Shown: positions 17,291 to 26,333 of the stretch, piece by piece
Layout: every line of letters starts with the position of its first letter
How positions within the stretch are numbered: the stretch's first letter is position 1
Origin: Escherichia coli DSM 30083 = JCM 1649 = ATCC 11775
Lineage (GTDB): Bacteria; Pseudomonadota; Gammaproteobacteria; Enterobacterales; Enterobacteriaceae
Reading direction: 5' to 3'
Length of the DNA: 64,000 nt
NCBI RefSeq assembly: GCF_003697165.2
Contig: NZ_CP033092.2
Location: 1,240,001-1,304,000 of the forward strand
Notes under the pieces: generated by a model
Told to the model about the DNA's origin: nothing
Database searches by the model: none
Seen by the model: only the letters and a program-made list of their open reading frames with translations
Position numbers and translations under genes: made by a program

Positions 17291-17298
17291 TTATTCTT

Positions 17299-17318
17299 AT
17301 CTGTGTAAATAAACAGTA
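17299..17318 (-). promoter_or_regulatory. LexA (SOS) box, distal
   Basis: A perfect CTGT-N8-ACAG operator with an A/T-rich centre and flanking TA, 28 bp from the proximal box. Tandem LexA boxes upstream of dinI-type genes are common in prophages. Confidence 0.8.
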
Positions 17319-17458
17319 TCAAGACTTCGTTTTAGCTGCATAAGAAAAAAGAGATGGATACATTCGGAAAGATTTTGATGGTGGTAGGCTAAGTGAATAG
17401 CCTAAAGGTGTTTTACCCCAATTATTCCCCGGTATTTCTCCGCATAAAAAACAATCAT

Positions 17459-17485
17459 AAAAAAACCAGCCATAATAGGCTGGTT
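17459..17485 (-). terminator. Terminator downstream of the tRNA-Pro fragment
   Basis: Stem AACCAGCC/GGCTGGTT with a six-base loop, followed on the minus strand by seven T. It lies 14 bases past the encoded CCA end of the tRNA fragment and reads in the same direction, so it looks like the native tRNA terminator carried along. Confidence 0.8.
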
Positions 17486-17498
17486 CTTAAGGGATTTT

Positions 17499-17555
17499 TG
17501 GTCGGCACGAGAGGATTTGAACCTCCGCCCCCCGACACCCCATGATGGCGAGCTA
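17499..17555 (-). pseudogene. 3' part of a tRNA-Pro(GGG) gene, probable attachment-site scar
   Basis: Read on the minus strand, this has an anticodon-loop-like CATGGGGTG, the T arm GGAGGTTCAAATCCTC, and an acceptor end CGTGCCGACCA. These are the 3' half of E. coli proL tRNA as I recall it, with one change in the variable/T-stem junction. Upstream of the anticodon the match fades: about 18 of 22 bases align weakly and then it is lost, so no complete tRNA can fold. Integrases commonly use tRNA 3' halves as att sites, and this lies at the expected right end of the prophage. Confidence 0.75.
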
Positions 17556-17654
17556 CGATCTTAAGGGCTGTTATGTGCCAGAAACAGAGATTTTTATATT
17601 CCTCACTCTGGAAATCATAATGCTAACTAGTAGGGATTATAAGTTGTCAATTGA

Positions 17655-18479
<825 letters not shown>

Positions 18480-18532
18480 TTTCGGAATGGAACTGGATTT
18501 CATATTGTGGTCAATTTTCGCACATGATGAGA

Positions 18533-18559
18533 GAGAGCCCGCGATAGTTGGCTCTTTTG
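18533..18559 (+). terminator. Likely terminator of the GIY-YIG gene
   Basis: Stem AGAGCC/GGCTCT with a ten-base loop and a short T-run, about 55 bases after the stop. Confidence 0.55.
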
Positions 18560-18689
18560 TGCAAAGTCTGACCAATATTTATTCCCCTCACTGGACGTTA
18601 CACTCAGACTATCCACTGCTGACATGCCAGTGATTTAAAAGGAATGCTGCTGATTTAAATAGCGAAAACTTCACTAAAGAGGATGTAAA

Positions 18690-18983
18690 ATGACACTACC
18701 CAAGTTCAGGAATGACCTACAAGTTGAAGCTAATTACTCTATCAATCAAGCCCGTGAAATGGTTGGGAAAACGGTGAAATCTGTCCAGATTGGTTTTCAG
18801 AAAACTGGAGTACAGGTTCATCAGACTGAAATGCTAATCATCACGTTTACAGATGACACTCAACTTGCCATCTCAACAGGTTCAAACGTTGTAAACATAA
18901 CGTCGTTAATTGGGCGTGGTGGCAGTTGCGAGCTTAAGCCTGCGGATTTTCACGTAGATTTTGATTTGACCTGGCAAAGATGA
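18690..18983 (+). CDS. Hypothetical 97-aa protein
   Basis: ATG 18690 is preceded by GAGG at a good distance. The protein (MTLPKFRNDLQVEANYSINQ) has an amphipathic helix near residues 18-27, then alternating beta strands (KSVQIGFQKTGVQVHQTEMLIITFTDD) and no transmembrane segment or signal peptide. I do not recognise the family. It lies between two nuclease genes and ends just before a strong inverted repeat that can act as a terminator. Confidence 0.65.
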   Translation: MTLPKFRNDLQVEANYSINQAREMVGKTVKSVQIGFQKTGVQVHQTEMLIITFTDDTQLAISTGSNVVNITSLIGRGGSCELKPADFHVDFDLTWQR

Positions 18984-18988
18984 CAAAT

Positions 18989-19036
18989 CCGGCCGTGCCA
19001 GCGGCCTTTTTCATGCTCGTCCTGCTGGCACGGCCG
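18989..19036 (+). terminator. Large inverted repeat / terminator after the 97-aa gene
   Basis: A perfect 13-bp inverted repeat (CGGCCGTGCCAGC at 18990-19002 and its complement at 19024-19036) spaced by 21 bases. Inside the left arm, GGCC-loop-GGCC at 18991-19006 is followed by TTTTT, an alternative terminator fold. Confidence 0.6.
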
Positions 19037-19070
19037 CAAACCTAATCCTGTAAGGTGACACTTAAGCGTG

Positions 19071-19859
19071 TCAGAACTGCGCAATAACAACCTTCACTTT
19101 TCCTTCCGCGTCTTTAGATTCCAGATCGGTTTTCACGCCCAAAGGATTATTTATGTAGCAATCCGGGTCATATACAAACAAGATCAACGTATCGCAGTCT
19201 TGGTGAGCGCGGTAGCGCGCCATATCAATAAGCAACTCTCCACCAACTTTACCCGCTCCCAGAGATTCACGGGTTTTCTTCACCTCTATCACAATTTTCT
19301 CTTTTTTCAAAAGAAAGTCCTGTCTTGAGGCCGCGCCCGCAAAGCTGGGGGTATACTCTTCCGCCCTAATATCATTAAAATGAAGCGTCAGCAGTGCATA
19401 AATCAAATCCTGTACGTCATACTCATCATTAACTTCAAGCGGCGCACGGCCGTTGTACCGCCTCTTTAACTGGCGAACAAAGGTCGGAAACCTGTTAAGA
19501 ATATTAAGTACGAGGCTCAGCGGCGAACCTTCTTGAGGAGTATTAGTACTGACAGCAGAGTGCGCAAGATCATCTCTCGCCGCATCAAACAACGGTTTAT
19601 AACTTTTGATCAGTGTATTGTAATTAGAAGACCACCTGCTGTTTACAGTATTGAAGTCATTGTAATAATCAGACTCTTTTCCGTAGCTGTCCTCTATTAA
19701 CTTTTTCACTCTGGCGATCCAGTTTTTATATTTACCAGAATCAACATAGGTTTCCATAGTGTGAGTGAGAACGTTCTGCGCAGTATATTTTGTGGAAATG
19801 AGCGCATCGTAATCTTTCTCAAGCGCCCTAAATCTTTCTTCCAGTTGTAGATTTGTCAT
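19071..19859 (-). CDS. Predicted PD-(D/E)XK nuclease, DpnII/MboI-like
   Basis: A 262-residue protein. Residues 1-130 are helical and charged (LEERFRALEKDYDALISTKY), probably a coiled-coil or regulatory part. The C-terminal domain (about 145-262) has the pattern of the DpnII-MboI type restriction nuclease family: YDVQDLIYALLTLHF, RAEEYTPSFAG, SRQDFLLKKEKIVIEVKKTR with Asp and E-x-K catalytic residues, then DCDTLILFVYDPD. In this family the domain often appears in defence-associated proteins without a partner methylase. It overlaps the upstream 65-codon ORF by ATGA. No methyltransferase is nearby. Confidence 0.8.
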   Translation of the reverse strand: MTNLQLEERFRALEKDYDALISTKYTAQNVLTHTMETYVDSGKYKNWIARVKKLIEDSYGKESDYYNDFNTVNSRWSSNYNTLIKSYKPLFDAARDDLAHSAVSTNTPQEGSPLSLVLNILNRFPTFVRQLKRRYNGRAPLEVNDEYDVQDLIYALLTLHFNDIRAEEYTPSFAGAASRQDFLLKKEKIVIEVKKTRESLGAGKVGGELLIDMARYRAHQDCDTLILFVYDPDCYINNPLGVKTDLESKDAEGKVKVVIAQF

Positions 19860-20053
19860 AGTGCCTTCCAGGCTGTATAGTCGGATAACAAGGTCTGTGC
19901 GTATGGAAATTCTACCATACTTAGCCTTCTTTTCTTCACACTGGGCGTAACAGCCATTCTGTCCAGCCCCCCTAGCGTGATCTTACCTGCTGCGGCATTC
20001 GGTTGTCTTAGCTCCGGAATAATATTCGGAGATGCATAACTGTCCAGTGCCAT
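19856..20053 (-). CDS. Small ORF coupled to the PD-(D/E)XK nuclease
   Basis: A 65-residue ORF (MALDSYASPNIIPELRQPNA) ending WKAL with its stop overlapping the nuclease start (CTATGA). The overlap suggests translational coupling and a partner role, for example a regulatory subunit or antitoxin. The composition is ordinary and no domain is recognisable. It could also be the remnant of a longer upstream gene, since an island boundary lies close by. Real coding status is moderately likely. Confidence 0.5.
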   Translation of the reverse strand: MALDSYASPNIIPELRQPNAAAGKITLGGLDRMAVTPSVKKRRLSMVEFPYAQTLLSDYTAWKAL

Positions 20054-20067
20054 ACGCGCCCCAATCC

Positions 20068-20096
20068 TATATATCTACTTCATAGCTTTTCAGTAA
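20068..20096 (-). promoter_or_regulatory. Possible promoter of the nuclease pair
   Basis: On the minus strand TTACTG (20091-20096) and TATATA (20068-20073) are spaced by 17 bases, upstream of ATG 20053. The -35 match is weak. Confidence 0.35.
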
Positions 20097-20284
20097 GGAA
20101 TGAATATATTAATTTCTGTGATGATTAGTATCGGAGGGTACGAATGACTATATATCGCTCATAGCAAACGCTCACATCTGTTATGGTTAGAAAGCAGGAA
20201 GAGGGGGACAGGCTACGGTATAAGAAAAGTGGGTTGTTGTTTATGGCCGCATTGAGAGTGTCGAATCAGGCTAAAGAGAAGAAG

Positions 20285-20308
20285 CAAAAAAGCCCGCATC
20301 AGCGGGCT
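20285..20308 (-). terminator. ssrA terminator
   Basis: Stem AGCCCGC/GCGGGCT followed on the minus strand by a run of six or seven T, about 130 bases past the mature tmRNA end. The 20309-20438 stretch is the 3' trailer removed during tmRNA processing. Confidence 0.85.
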
Positions 20309-20438
20309 TTCATTTCACTTCGGAGCCGCGGCTCCTTTGCGTATCCTTTTATGTCTCCTCACCGTCTGGTCGGTGTCCTGCTGAGACTTCTAACTTCCTG
20401 TTTTTGTTGGTGTTGTCCTTACACCGTCCAATCATGAT

Positions 20439-20801
20439 TGGTGGAGCTGGCGGGAGTTGAACCCGCGTCCGAAATTCCTACATCCTCGGTACTACATGCT
20501 TAGTCAGTCTTTACATTCGCTTGCCAGCTGCGGACGGACACGCCACTAACAAACTAGCCTGATTAAGTTTTAACGCTTCAACCCCAGGCAGGGCTTCCAC
20601 GCGATCTCTTTTGGGTTTGACCTCTCTTGATCCCCGTCCTAAGAGCGGAGGCTAGGGAGAGAGGGCTCTAAGCAGGTTATTAAGCTGCTAAAGCGTAGTT
20701 TTCGTCGTTTGCGACTATTTTTTGCGGCTTTTTACGAGGCCAACCGCCCCTCGGCATGCACCTTGGGTTTCGCAAATCCCGTCGAATCCAGAATCAGCCC
20801 C
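20439..20801 (-). ncRNA. ssrA: tmRNA (10Sa RNA)
   Basis: Exactly 363 bases, from GGGGCTGATTCTGG (minus strand, 20801) to an encoded CCA (20439), as in E. coli. The tag reading frame is at 20677-20712 and gives ANDENYALAA followed by two TAA codons. The tRNA-Ala-like end (acceptor stem and T arm GGTTCAACTCCCGCC) is intact. With SmpB it rescues stalled ribosomes and tags the incomplete protein for proteolysis. The 3' end of ssrA is a well-known integration site for islands such as CP4-57, so the accessory DNA on its left probably entered here, yet no integrase lies next to it. Confidence 0.98.
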
Positions 20802-20807
20802 AATGTG

Positions 20808-20845
20808 TAACGGTAAGTATACCAGATTTATGAGCAGCATGACTA
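20808..20845 (-). promoter_or_regulatory. ssrA promoter
   Basis: TATACT at 20816-20821 and TAGTCA at 20840-20845, spaced by 18 bases, place the start about seven bases before the mature 5' end. That agrees with a short leader removed by RNase P. Confidence 0.75.
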
Positions 20846-21015
20846 GCCCAAAAGGCGTTATCATCCTGGAATTAGCGCCTGCATAGTATGATTTTTTTTC
20901 GATTAAGCAATGGGATGGCTACATCTGTGTCAGATTTGACAGTCGATAAGATGTTCATTCGCGCCACCGGATAGGGAGGCGCGGTGAGGATTTGATTAGT
21001 ATCGCTTATATAGGT

Positions 21016-21498
21016 TTAACGGTGGGCATTTTTCATGATACGCGCTTTATCCACCTGCCATTCGCGTTCTTTGATATCTGAACGTTTATCGTGCTGTTTC
21101 TTACCTTTGGCGACGCCGATTTTCACTTTGCACCAGGCATTTTTCCAGTACAGGGAGAGCGCCACTACGGTATAGCCTTCTCGATTGACGCGACCGTACA
21201 ATGAGTCCAGTTCGCGCTGGTTGAGAAGTAACTTGCGGGTACGGGTAGGATCGCACACCACATGCGTGGAGGCCACAGCCATTGGCGTGATGTTAGCGCC
21301 AAACAGAAATGCCTCTCCGTCGCGCAGAAGGACATAGCTGTCGCTGATATTGGCTTTTCCTGCGCGCAGGGATTTAACCTCCCAGCCTTGCAGGGCAAGT
21401 CCCGCTTCGAACTCTTCTTCGATAAAGTATTCGTGACGGGCGCGCTTGTTAAGCGCGATGGTCGCTGAACCAGGTTTATGTGCTTTTTTCTTCGTCAT
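21016..21498 (-). CDS. smpB: SsrA-binding protein SmpB
   Basis: A 160-residue protein, the E. coli length, with the core [27 protein letters not shown] and the basic C-terminal tail ([24 protein letters not shown]). It binds the tRNA-like end of tmRNA and enters the ribosome with it, its tail filling the empty mRNA channel. It lies about 215 bases upstream of ssrA on the same strand, the conserved arrangement. Confidence 0.97.
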
Positions 21499-21629
21499 AA
21501 GCGTCGTGAATCATCGGTAATCTGAAATCGAAAACACCCCATATCAATCCTGCGGGGGACAAGGCTCTATCTTAGCATGAACCCGATGTTACCCAGCGCC
21601 GGGATAGCGTTTTTTTTACAGCAGGATAA

Positions 21630-22106
21630 ATGATATTATTTGTTGGATTTTTGTTGATGGAAATTGTTATGCCTCAGATTAGCCGGACCGCACTGGTGCC
21701 CTACAGCGCGGAGCAAATGTATCAGTTAGTGAATGACGTTCAGTCTTATCCTCAGTTTTTGCCGGGTTGTACCGGAAGTCGGATTCTGGAGTCCACTCCT
21801 GGGCAGATGACTGCTGCGGTAGATGTGTCTAAGGCTGGGATCAGCAAAACGTTTACAACCCGCAACCAGTTGACCAGTAATCAAAGTATTCTCATGAGTC
21901 TGGTTGATGGACCGTTTAAGAAATTGATCGGCGGTTGGAAGTTTACGCCGTTGAGCCAGGACGCGTGCCGTATTGAGTTTCATCTCGACTTTGAGTTTAC
22001 CAATAAGTTGATTGAACTCGCCTTTGGTCGTGTGTTTAAAGAGCTGGCAGCTAATATGGTGCAGGCTTTTACTGTTCGTGCAAAAGAGGTCTACAGTGCC
22101 AGGTAA
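21630..22106 (+). CDS. ratA: RatA, ribosome-associated START-domain protein
   Basis: A 158-residue protein of the polyketide cyclase/START fold ([31 protein letters not shown]). RatA is reported to bind 50S subunits and hinder 70S formation; homologues (Coq10-like) bind lipids such as quinones, so its primary role is debated. An alternative start at ATG 21669 would give 145 residues beginning MPQISRT. It reads away from smpB and is overlapped at its end by rnfH. Confidence 0.95.
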
Positions 22107-22386
22107 AATTGCCGTTGAGGTGGCTTATGCGCTACCTGAGAAGCAGTACCTGCAGCGCGTGACGTTGCAGGAGGGCGCGACGGTTGAAGAAGCTATTCGC
22201 GCCAGTGGTTTGCTGGAATTGCGTACCGATATCGATTTAACTAAAAACAAAGTCGGCATTTACAGCCGTCCGGCAAAACTCAGCGATATTGTGCATGATG
22301 GCGATCGGGTGGAGATTTATCGTCCTCTCATTGCCGATCCGAAAGAGCTTCGCAGGCAACGAGCAGAAAAATCAGCGAATAAATAA
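22096..22386 (+). CDS. rnfH: RnfH family protein (UPF0125)
   Basis: A 96-residue ubiquitin-fold protein. The start is GTG 22096 ([16 protein letters not shown]), with AGAGG eight bases upstream inside ratA; extending the frame to an upstream ATG at 22012 would run deep into ratA. It overlaps ratA by 11 bases, so the pair is probably co-translated. The cellular role is unknown; it is paired with ratA in many proteobacteria. Confidence 0.92.
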
Positions 22387-22393
22387 CAGACAG

Positions 22394-22422
22394 AAAAAAG
22401 GTGCTCATTGAGCACCTTTTTT
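22394..22422. terminator. Bidirectional terminator between rnfH and bamE
   Basis: A near-perfect 13-bp stem (A6-GGTGCTC / GAGCACC-T6) with a three-base loop, giving T-runs on both strands between convergent genes. Confidence 0.9.
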
Positions 22423-22447
22423 AACGTCTTTGAGAGCAACTTTATTA

Positions 22448-22789
22448 TTAGTTACCACTCAGCGCAGGTTTGTTATCAATGTTGGTCAACACACCGCTAC
22501 TGTTAAAGGTCAGCGTCAGCGTTTGCTGCGTTACACCTTCATGACCAGGTTGCTGGCGGAAGACATAGAACCAGGTATTTGTACCAAATGGATCGGACAT
22601 CAGCGGTGTACCCAATGCGTACGCAACTTGTTGTTGCGTCATGCCAACACGTATTTTGGATACGTCGTTAGCGGTCAGATAGTTCCCCTGGTTGATGTCA
22701 GGACGGTAAACCACTCGCTCCAGAGTGGAACAGCCTGCGGTCAACATCAATAGTACTGCTGCTGCAGCAGTCAGCGTTTTACAGCGCAT
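22448..22789 (-). CDS. bamE: Outer membrane assembly lipoprotein BamE
   Basis: A 113-residue lipoprotein with a signal peptide ending in the lipobox LTAGC (Cys20). The mature part has the BamE fold with [23 protein letters not shown] and [18 protein letters not shown]. BamE is a small subunit of the BAM complex (BamABCDE) that inserts beta-barrel proteins; BamD of the same complex is encoded at 39.4 kb in this window. Confidence 0.97.
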
Positions 22790-22937
22790 AGTGATTTGAT
22801 TCCTTTTCGGGCCCGAGCAGTACGTGGCTCATCTGTAATATGCCGATGATAATAGACCTTTCATCACTTTAAAACCTTTTGCTTTCCGGTCTTACGGCGT
22901 TTTGCTGTTTACTCTGACCGTGAAGCAGGAAAAAAGT

Positions 22938-24599
22938 TTACGCCGCAAGCAGTTCTTTCGCATTCGCCAGTGTGTTACGTGTGACTTCACTGCCACCAAG
23001 CAGGCGCGCCAACTCTTGTAACCGCGCTTTTTTATCCAGGGATTGCATATGCGTTTCTGTCATCGCACCATCGGTTTCTTTGCTGACAAAATAGTGTTGA
23101 TGACCACATCCCGCGACTTGTGGCAGGTGGGTAACACACATCACCTGAGTTGATTCGCCAAGTTGACGTAGCAGTTTGCCGACAACTGCCGCTGTTGGGC
23201 CGCTAATCCCTACATCCACTTCATCAAAAATCAGTGCCGGGGTTTCCATTTTACGCGCGGTAATGACCTGGATTGCCAATGCGATGCGGGACAACTCACC
23301 ACCGGATGCGACTTTGGCAATAGGCTGCATTGGCTGACCTGGGTTGGTGGTTACCCGAAACTCAATACGATCAGCGCCGTCAGCGCCCAGGTGATGCTCG
23401 TCAAATTTAACATCGATCGTAAACTGCCCATGTGGCATAGAGAGTGCATGCATACTATCGGTGATCAGCTGTGCCAACTCATTTGCATAATGCTGGCGTT
23501 GCTGGTGTAACGCGCGCGCCGTTTCCAGTGCCTGCTGATGATGTTTCGTTACCGCCAGCGCGAGCGTTTCTTGTGAGTCGGCCTGATCGTCCAGTTGCTG
23601 CTGTTCTTCCAGTAGCGACTGGTAATACTGTGGCAATGCCTCAGGGCTGACGTGATGTTTACGTGCCAGCGAAATCTGTTTTGAGATGCGCTGTTCAAGT
23701 TCAAACAGTCGGTTGGGATCGAGATCCAGACGATCGCAGTAGTGGCGTAGTTCATCACTGGCTTCAGCAATCTGGATGGTAGCCTCTTCCAGCATATCAA
23801 GTACGCCGGACAGTTTGCTGTCCATGCCAATCAATTCGCTCACCAGTTGTTTAGCCGTGTAAAGTTGACTTTGCAGATTTGCGTCTTCACCGTCAGCCAT
23901 TAATGCCAATGCATTCTGGCTGGTGGTCAGCAATTGACCGCTGTTCGCCAGACGTTTGTACTCTTCGTCGATTTGCTCAAACTCTCCAGGCTGCGGATTA
24001 AATTCGTTAAGTTCTTTTAATTGGTATTGCAGCAGCTCCGCACGGGCGGCGCGTTCCTGACTTAACTGCTGATGATGCGCGAGGTCACGGCAGCTTTGAT
24101 GCCACAACTGATAACGTGCGGTCATTTCCTGGAGCTGAGAGGTTTCATTGGCATAGCCATCAAGCAGGAATTTTTGGTGCTCGGGTTTGGTGAGTAACTG
24201 ATGAGCGTGCTGACCATGGATCTGAATCAGCAACTGACCCAGTTCGCGCAGTTGTGACAGAGGAACAGCTGTACCGTTGATGAAACCACGGGAGCGACCA
24301 TCGCTGCTGATTACGCGACGAAGCAAACATTCATGCCCGTCTTCAAGCTGGTTTTCTTCCAGCCAACGCAGGGCCGCTGGCGTATCTTTCAGAGAAAAAC
24401 GGGCGCACAGGTCGGCACGAGCAGCGCCGGTACGCACCATGTCGGCTTCAGCGCGACCACCGAGACAAAGGCCGAGGGCATCTATTGCAATAGATTTACC
24501 CGCGCCGGTCTCGCCAGTTATTACGGTCATGCCGCTATGAAAATCAATCTCAAGCTCACGAACGATAGCAAAGTTGCTGATGGTCAGTTGTGCCAACAT
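22938..24599 (-). CDS. recN: DNA repair protein RecN
   Basis: A 553-residue SMC-like ATPase. Walker A is GETGAGKS at residues 29-36; a long coiled coil fills about residues 150-390; the ABC signature VASGGELSRIAL and Walker B ALIFDEVDVGISG are near the C-terminus. RecN helps hold sister DNA together during double-strand break repair and is one of the most strongly SOS-induced proteins. The C-terminal residues ANAKELLAA agree with the ClpXP-degraded tail known in E. coli. Two LexA boxes lie before its start. Confidence 0.97.
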   Translation of the reverse strand: MLAQLTISNFAIVRELEIDFHSGMTVITGETGAGKSIAIDALGLCLGGRAEADMVRTGAARADLCARFSLKDTPAALRWLEENQLEDGHECLLRRVISSDGRSRGFINGTAVPLSQLRELGQLLIQIHGQHAHQLLTKPEHQKFLLDGYANETSQLQEMTARYQLWHQSCRDLAHHQQLSQERAARAELLQYQLKELNEFNPQPGEFEQIDEEYKRLANSGQLLTTSQNALALMADGEDANLQSQLYTAKQLVSELIGMDSKLSGVLDMLEEATIQIAEASDELRHYCDRLDLDPNRLFELEQRISKQISLARKHHVSPEALPQYYQSLLEEQQQLDDQADSQETLALAVTKHHQQALETARALHQQRQHYANELAQLITDSMHALSMPHGQFTIDVKFDEHHLGADGADRIEFRVTTNPGQPMQPIAKVASGGELSRIALAIQVITARKMETPALIFDEVDVGISGPTAAVVGKLLRQLGESTQVMCVTHLPQVAGCGHQHYFVSKETDGAMTETHMQSLDKKARLQELARLLGGSEVTRNTLANAKELLAA

Positions 24600-24625
24600 A
24601 GTTGTTTTCCTGTATGAAAAACCAT

Positions 24626-24645
24626 TACTGTTATTGTGTACAGTA
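24626..24645 (-). promoter_or_regulatory. recN LexA box 1
   Basis: CTGT-N8-ACAG (24628-24643) with flanking TA, 27 bases upstream of the recN start. It overlaps the -10 region of the recN promoter. Confidence 0.9.
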
Positions 24646-24647
24646 TA

Positions 24648-24667
24648 AACTGGTTTTATATACAGTA
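24648..24667 (-). promoter_or_regulatory. recN LexA box 2
   Basis: CTGG-N8-ACAG (24650-24665), one mismatch to consensus, 22 bp from box 1. Tandem boxes explain the tight repression and strong induction of recN. Confidence 0.85.
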
Positions 24668-24684
24668 AAGAGGCTGGCGTAAAA

Positions 24685-25563
24685 TTAGAATAATTTTTTT
24701 GACCAGCCGAGCTTGGTGCTTAATGTATTGAAATAACTGTAATCTTTCGGATGAATCAGATTCAGATGGTAATCACAGCGACGAATCAGGACATCTTCAC
24801 CTTCCTGAATCGGCAGTGCTATCTGGCTGTCGCAACTGATTTCCAGGTCGTTACGGCGATGCGAAAAACGTAGACGGATCGTGCTGCTGCTGTTTATGAC
24901 CAGTGGTCGTGCTGACAACGTATGCGGGAACATGGGCACCAGGGTAATCGCATCCAGAGAGGGTGTCAGAATAGGACCGCCCGCAGAGAGGGAATATGCG
25001 GTGGAGCCTGTTGGCGTCGAAATAATCAGTCCATCGGAACGCTGCGAAAACGCAAAGATCTCGTCGATATACACTTCGAACTCAATCATATGCGCCACTT
25101 TGCCAGGGTGAAGTACCACTTCGTTAATCGCCGTGCTGATGCGTTTCTGGCAATCTTGCTGACAGACTTGCGCTTCCAGCAAAAAACGTTTCTCGCTGAT
25201 GTAGTGGCCTTCCAGCACATCGGCTAATTGTTGCTGGGCGTTATCGGGATCAAGGTCAGTCAGGAAACCCAGGTTGCCACGGTTGATTCCAATAACTTTA
25301 ATATCATAGCGCGCGAGCGTGCGCGCCGCGCCCAGCATATTACCGTCGCCGCCAACGACAACCGCGAGATCAGCCTGTTGCCCAATCTCCGCGAGCGTGC
25401 CAGTTTTCACATTCTTCAGTTGCAGTTCGTGAGCGATTTGTTGCTCAACGATGACCTCGTAACCTTTTGTGCACAGCCAGCGGTAGAGCATTTCATGTGT
25501 TGTCAGTGCAGTGGGGTGCCGTGGGTGTCCCACAATGCCAATACACTTGAAATGATTATTCAT
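24685..25563 (-). CDS. nadK: NAD kinase
   Basis: A 292-residue ATP-NAD kinase, full length. The GGDGN motif is at residues 71-75 and is followed by [28 protein letters not shown]. The NE motif ([11 protein letters not shown]) and the Gly-rich [16 protein letters not shown] complete the active site. It makes NADP+ from NAD+. It lies directly upstream of recN on the same strand, and its start is next to the divergent grpE promoter. Confidence 0.97.
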
Positions 25564-25611
25564 TTTTCCGAGGTCCTTGTTGCGAAGATTGATGACAATG
25601 TGAGTGCTTCC

Positions 25612-25640
25612 CTTGAAACCCTGAAACTGATCCCCATAAT
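25612..25640 (+). promoter_or_regulatory. Sigma-32 heat-shock promoter of grpE
   Basis: CTTGAAA (25612-25618) and CCCCATAAT (25632-25640) with a 13-base spacer fit the sigma-32 consensus. It lies 46 bases before grpE. Confidence 0.88.
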
Positions 25641-25652
25641 AAGCGAAGTTAG

Positions 25653-26279
<627 letters not shown>

Positions 26280-26300
26280 TTTCTGCTTTCGTAATAAATC

Positions 26301-26332
26301 ACGGCCCAGCATGCGAATGCCGGGCCGTTTTC
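26301..26332. terminator. Terminator between grpE and yfjD
   Basis: Stem ACGGCCC/GGGCCGT extended by GCAT/ATGC around a GCGA loop, followed by TTTT on the + strand. It ends two bases before the yfjD stop, so it serves convergent genes. Confidence 0.85.
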
Positions 26333-26333
26333 G

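Larger units (their letters stand above)
1..17555. mobile_element. Prophage, right-hand (late) part: HK97-type head, Mu-like tail
   Basis: The block runs from a capsid gene already in progress at the left edge through head-tail joining, contractile tail, baseplate and tail-fibre genes, nearly all on the + strand and with stop/start overlaps of 1-29 nt. The head genes look like HK97-type siphophage genes and the tail genes follow the order of phage Mu (L, M, 41, tape measure, N, P, 45-48, fibre, chaperone, invertase), which is the arrangement of Shigella phage SfV and Stx phage P27. Terminase, portal, early genes and integrase would lie left of the window. The right boundary is uncertain. I place it at the tRNA-Pro fragment near 17.5 kb, just past a decayed dinI-like gene. 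Confidence 0.7.

Noticed and set aside
17499..17575. Complete tRNA gene
   Set aside because: The D arm and 5' acceptor strand do not match or pair; only the 3' half is tRNA-Pro-like.
19068..19328. 86-codon + strand ORF opposite the PD-(D/E)XK nuclease
   Set aside because: Antisense shadow of a gene with clear catalytic motifs.
20183..20437. 84-codon ORF on + next to ssrA
   Set aside because: It runs through the ssrA trailer and terminator in antisense and has no protein-like composition or ribosome site.
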